Source: Planococcus chinensis
Lineage (GTDB): Bacteria > Bacillota > Bacilli > Bacillales_A > Planococcaceae
Direction: 5' to 3'
Length of the DNA stretch: 64,000 nt
NCBI RefSeq assembly: GCF_020071995.1
Contig: NZ_JABWTK010000005.1
Span: forward strand, 62,001 to 126,000
Each line of letters begins with the position of its first letter. The first letter of the stretch is position 1. A model generated the notes under the pieces. That model saw only the letters and a list, made by a program, of their open reading frames with translations, was not told the origin of the DNA and searched no databases. Positions 62,674 through 64,000 of this stretch are shown in pieces. Both the position numbers and the translations under genes were made by a program.

Positions 62674-64000
62674 GCAACGAAAAACGGCCTCCAGGCGGCA
62701 GACCCGGCGGCGGACACGGCGGGCCTCCGGGCATGAGCATGCCTGCCGAAAAACCAAAAAATTTCAAAGTGACGTTCAGACGGCTCGTCCGGTATTTGAA
62801 GCCGCGCAGCAAACGATTGACGGTGGTCTTCCTCGCTGCCATTTTAAGTACAGTGTTCTCGATTGTCGGACCGAAACTGACGGGGAACGCCATCACGGAA
62901 TTGTTTGAAGGGGCATATGGCAAACTGCAAGGAACGCCGGGTGCCGGCATCGATTTTGGCGTCATCGGCGAAATCCTGTTGGTGCTGGCCGGATTGTATA
63001 TCTTCAGCAGCCTCTTCAGTTATTTGATGCAGTACATCATGTCGACGGTGGCGCAGGATACGGTGTATGACTTGCGCCAGGATGTGAATAAAAAACTCGA
63101 GAAGCTGCCTTTGAATTATTTTGACGGCCGGCCAAACGGCGAAACTTTAAGCCGCATGACGAATGACATCGACACCATCGGCAGTACGCTGCAGCAAAGC
63201 TTGACGCAATTTATTACGTCAGTTGTGATGCTGGTCGGAATCATTGTCATGATGCTGACAATCAGTCCGTTATTGACCTTGATCGCATTTGTTTCCTTGC
63301 CTCTGTCGCTGTTTGTCATCCAGCCGATCTTGAAGCGGTCGCAGACACAATTCGCCAACCAGCAGCGCTCGCTCGGCGAATTGAACGGCCATATCGAAGA
63401 AATGTACACCGGGCATCCGGTGGTGAAGGCATTCGGCCATGAGAAAAAAGCGGTGGCCAAGTTTGAGCAAGTGAACGACGAATTGTACGAAGCGGGGCGG
63501 CGCGCCCAGTTTATCTCGGGAATCATCATGCCGCTCATGACGTTCATCGGCAACTTCAGTTATGTGGTGATCAGCGTTGTCGGCGGGATTCTCGTGACGC
63601 AGCGGGCGATTTCAATCGGGGACATCCAAGCATTCATCACGTATTCGAAACAGTTTACCCAGCCAATCATGCAAGCGGCGAATATCGCGAACATCGTCCA
63701 GTCGACGGTGGCGGCAGCGGAACGTGTCTTTGAACTGCTCGATGAACCGGAAGAACAGAAGGAAGTCGCAGCAGTCAGCCTGGACAGAGCGAAAGGCGCG
63801 GTGGTGTTCGAAGGAGTCGACTTCGGCTACGGCGAAGAATTGCTGATCCACGATATGAACATCCGAGTGAAAACGGGGCAGACAGTCGCCATCGTCGGGC
63901 CAACGGGTGCCGGCAAGACGACGTTGATCAACCTGTTGATGCGCTTTTATGAATTGAACGCGGGACGGATCCTGATCGACGGCCTGGATACCCGCGAAAT
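62670..64000 (+). CDS. ABC exporter half-transporter, subunit 2 (3' end outside window)
   Basis: The start ATG at 62670 overlaps the previous stop, and the frame stays open to the window end (443 codons). The first 30 residues are rich in Gly, Pro and Arg (PPGGRPGGGHGGPPG). Six membrane helices follow (about 48-340), and then the start of the ATPase with Walker A GPTGAGKTTL. It should form a heterodimer with subunit 1 for drug or lipid export. Signature and Walker B motifs lie beyond the edge. Confidence 0.9.
   Translation, partial: MSNEKRPPGGRPGGGHGGPPGMSMPAEKPKNFKVTFRRLVRYLKPRSKRLTVVFLAAILSTVFSIVGPKLTGNAITELFEGAYGKLQGTPGAGIDFGVIGEILLVLAGLYIFSSLFSYLMQYIMSTVAQDTVYDLRQDVNKKLEKLPLNYFDGRPNGETLSRMTNDIDTIGSTLQQSLTQFITSVVMLVGIIVMMLTISPLLTLIAFVSLPLSLFVIQPILKRSQTQFANQQRSLGELNGHIEEMYTGHPVVKAFGHEKKAVAKFEQVNDELYEAGRRAQFISGIIMPLMTFIGNFSYVVISVVGGILVTQRAISIGDIQAFITYSKQFTQPIMQAANIANIVQSTVAAAERVFELLDEPEEQKEVAAVSLDRAKGAVVFEGVDFGYGEELLIHDMNIRVKTGQTVAIVGPTGAGKTTLINLLMRFYELNAGRILIDGLDTRE

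Overview
The window reads as the chromosome of a low-to-mid GC Firmicute of the Bacillales. Genes have strong AAGGAGG-type ribosome sites, frequent TTG and GTG starts, sigma-A promoters and many intrinsic terminators. Family content (nagPABR with an HPr gene, a LOV-STAS photoreceptor, TerC behind a yybP-ykoY leader, CsbD) and the style of intergenic repeats suggest Planococcaceae, such as Planococcus. That placement is an inference. No rRNA, tRNA, phage, CRISPR or transposase gene was seen.

Region 1 (1-17.6 kb) is a continuous cell-wall amino-sugar recycling island. An M20 peptidase end is followed by murR, murQ, murP, mupG, amiE, nagZ and namZ, then nagP, nagA, nagB, nagR, an HPr gene and a SIS-domain gene. 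Together they would strip peptides (AmiE), release GlcNAc (NagZ) and MurNAc (NamZ) outside the cell and import both by PTS (MurP, NagP). Inside, they would split phosphorylated disaccharide (MupG) and convert everything to fructose-6-phosphate (MurQ, NagA, NagB). A GntR-type operator overlaps the nagP promoter.

Region 2 (17.7-25.4 kb) holds a GNAT acetyltransferase, a small CsbD gene with a sigma-B-like promoter, a DEDDh exonuclease, an ABC-2 exporter, a methyltransferase, and a divergent XRE-cupin regulator facing an MHS transporter and an ornithine-cyclodeaminase-like gene. Region 3 (26-35 kb) has two large GGDEF-EAL proteins, one closely linked to a thiamine-diphosphate enzyme, then a secreted GH10 xylanase with a cre site. 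Region 4 (35.6-47 kb) has DUF4385, a TIGR01777 epimerase, GNAT, DUF817, an alpha/beta hydrolase, a large secreted M14 peptidase, an S9 peptidase, a CDP-glycerol transferase and a LOV-STAS blue-light receptor. Region 5 (47-64 kb) has SDR/TetR, riboswitch-TerC, DUF2294, a potassium channel, SelO, BioY, an alpha-glucosidase, a class B PBP and a MarR-ABC-ABC operon that runs off the window.

The least ordinary content is intergenic. A composite 414-450 bp element without a transposase occurs three times (1607-2020, 25431-25864, 54003-54452). Each copy carries two related structured modules in inverted orientation and has inverted ends around AGACAAA. Each sits inside or against a rho-independent terminator hairpin, with part or all of that hairpin duplicated on the far side. 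There are also two degenerate arrays with a 21-bp period, one with a 20-bp period, a cluster of about 120-bp stem-loop repeats that supplies the murP stop codon, and a candidate small RNA gene with its own promoter and terminator (about 42628-42746).
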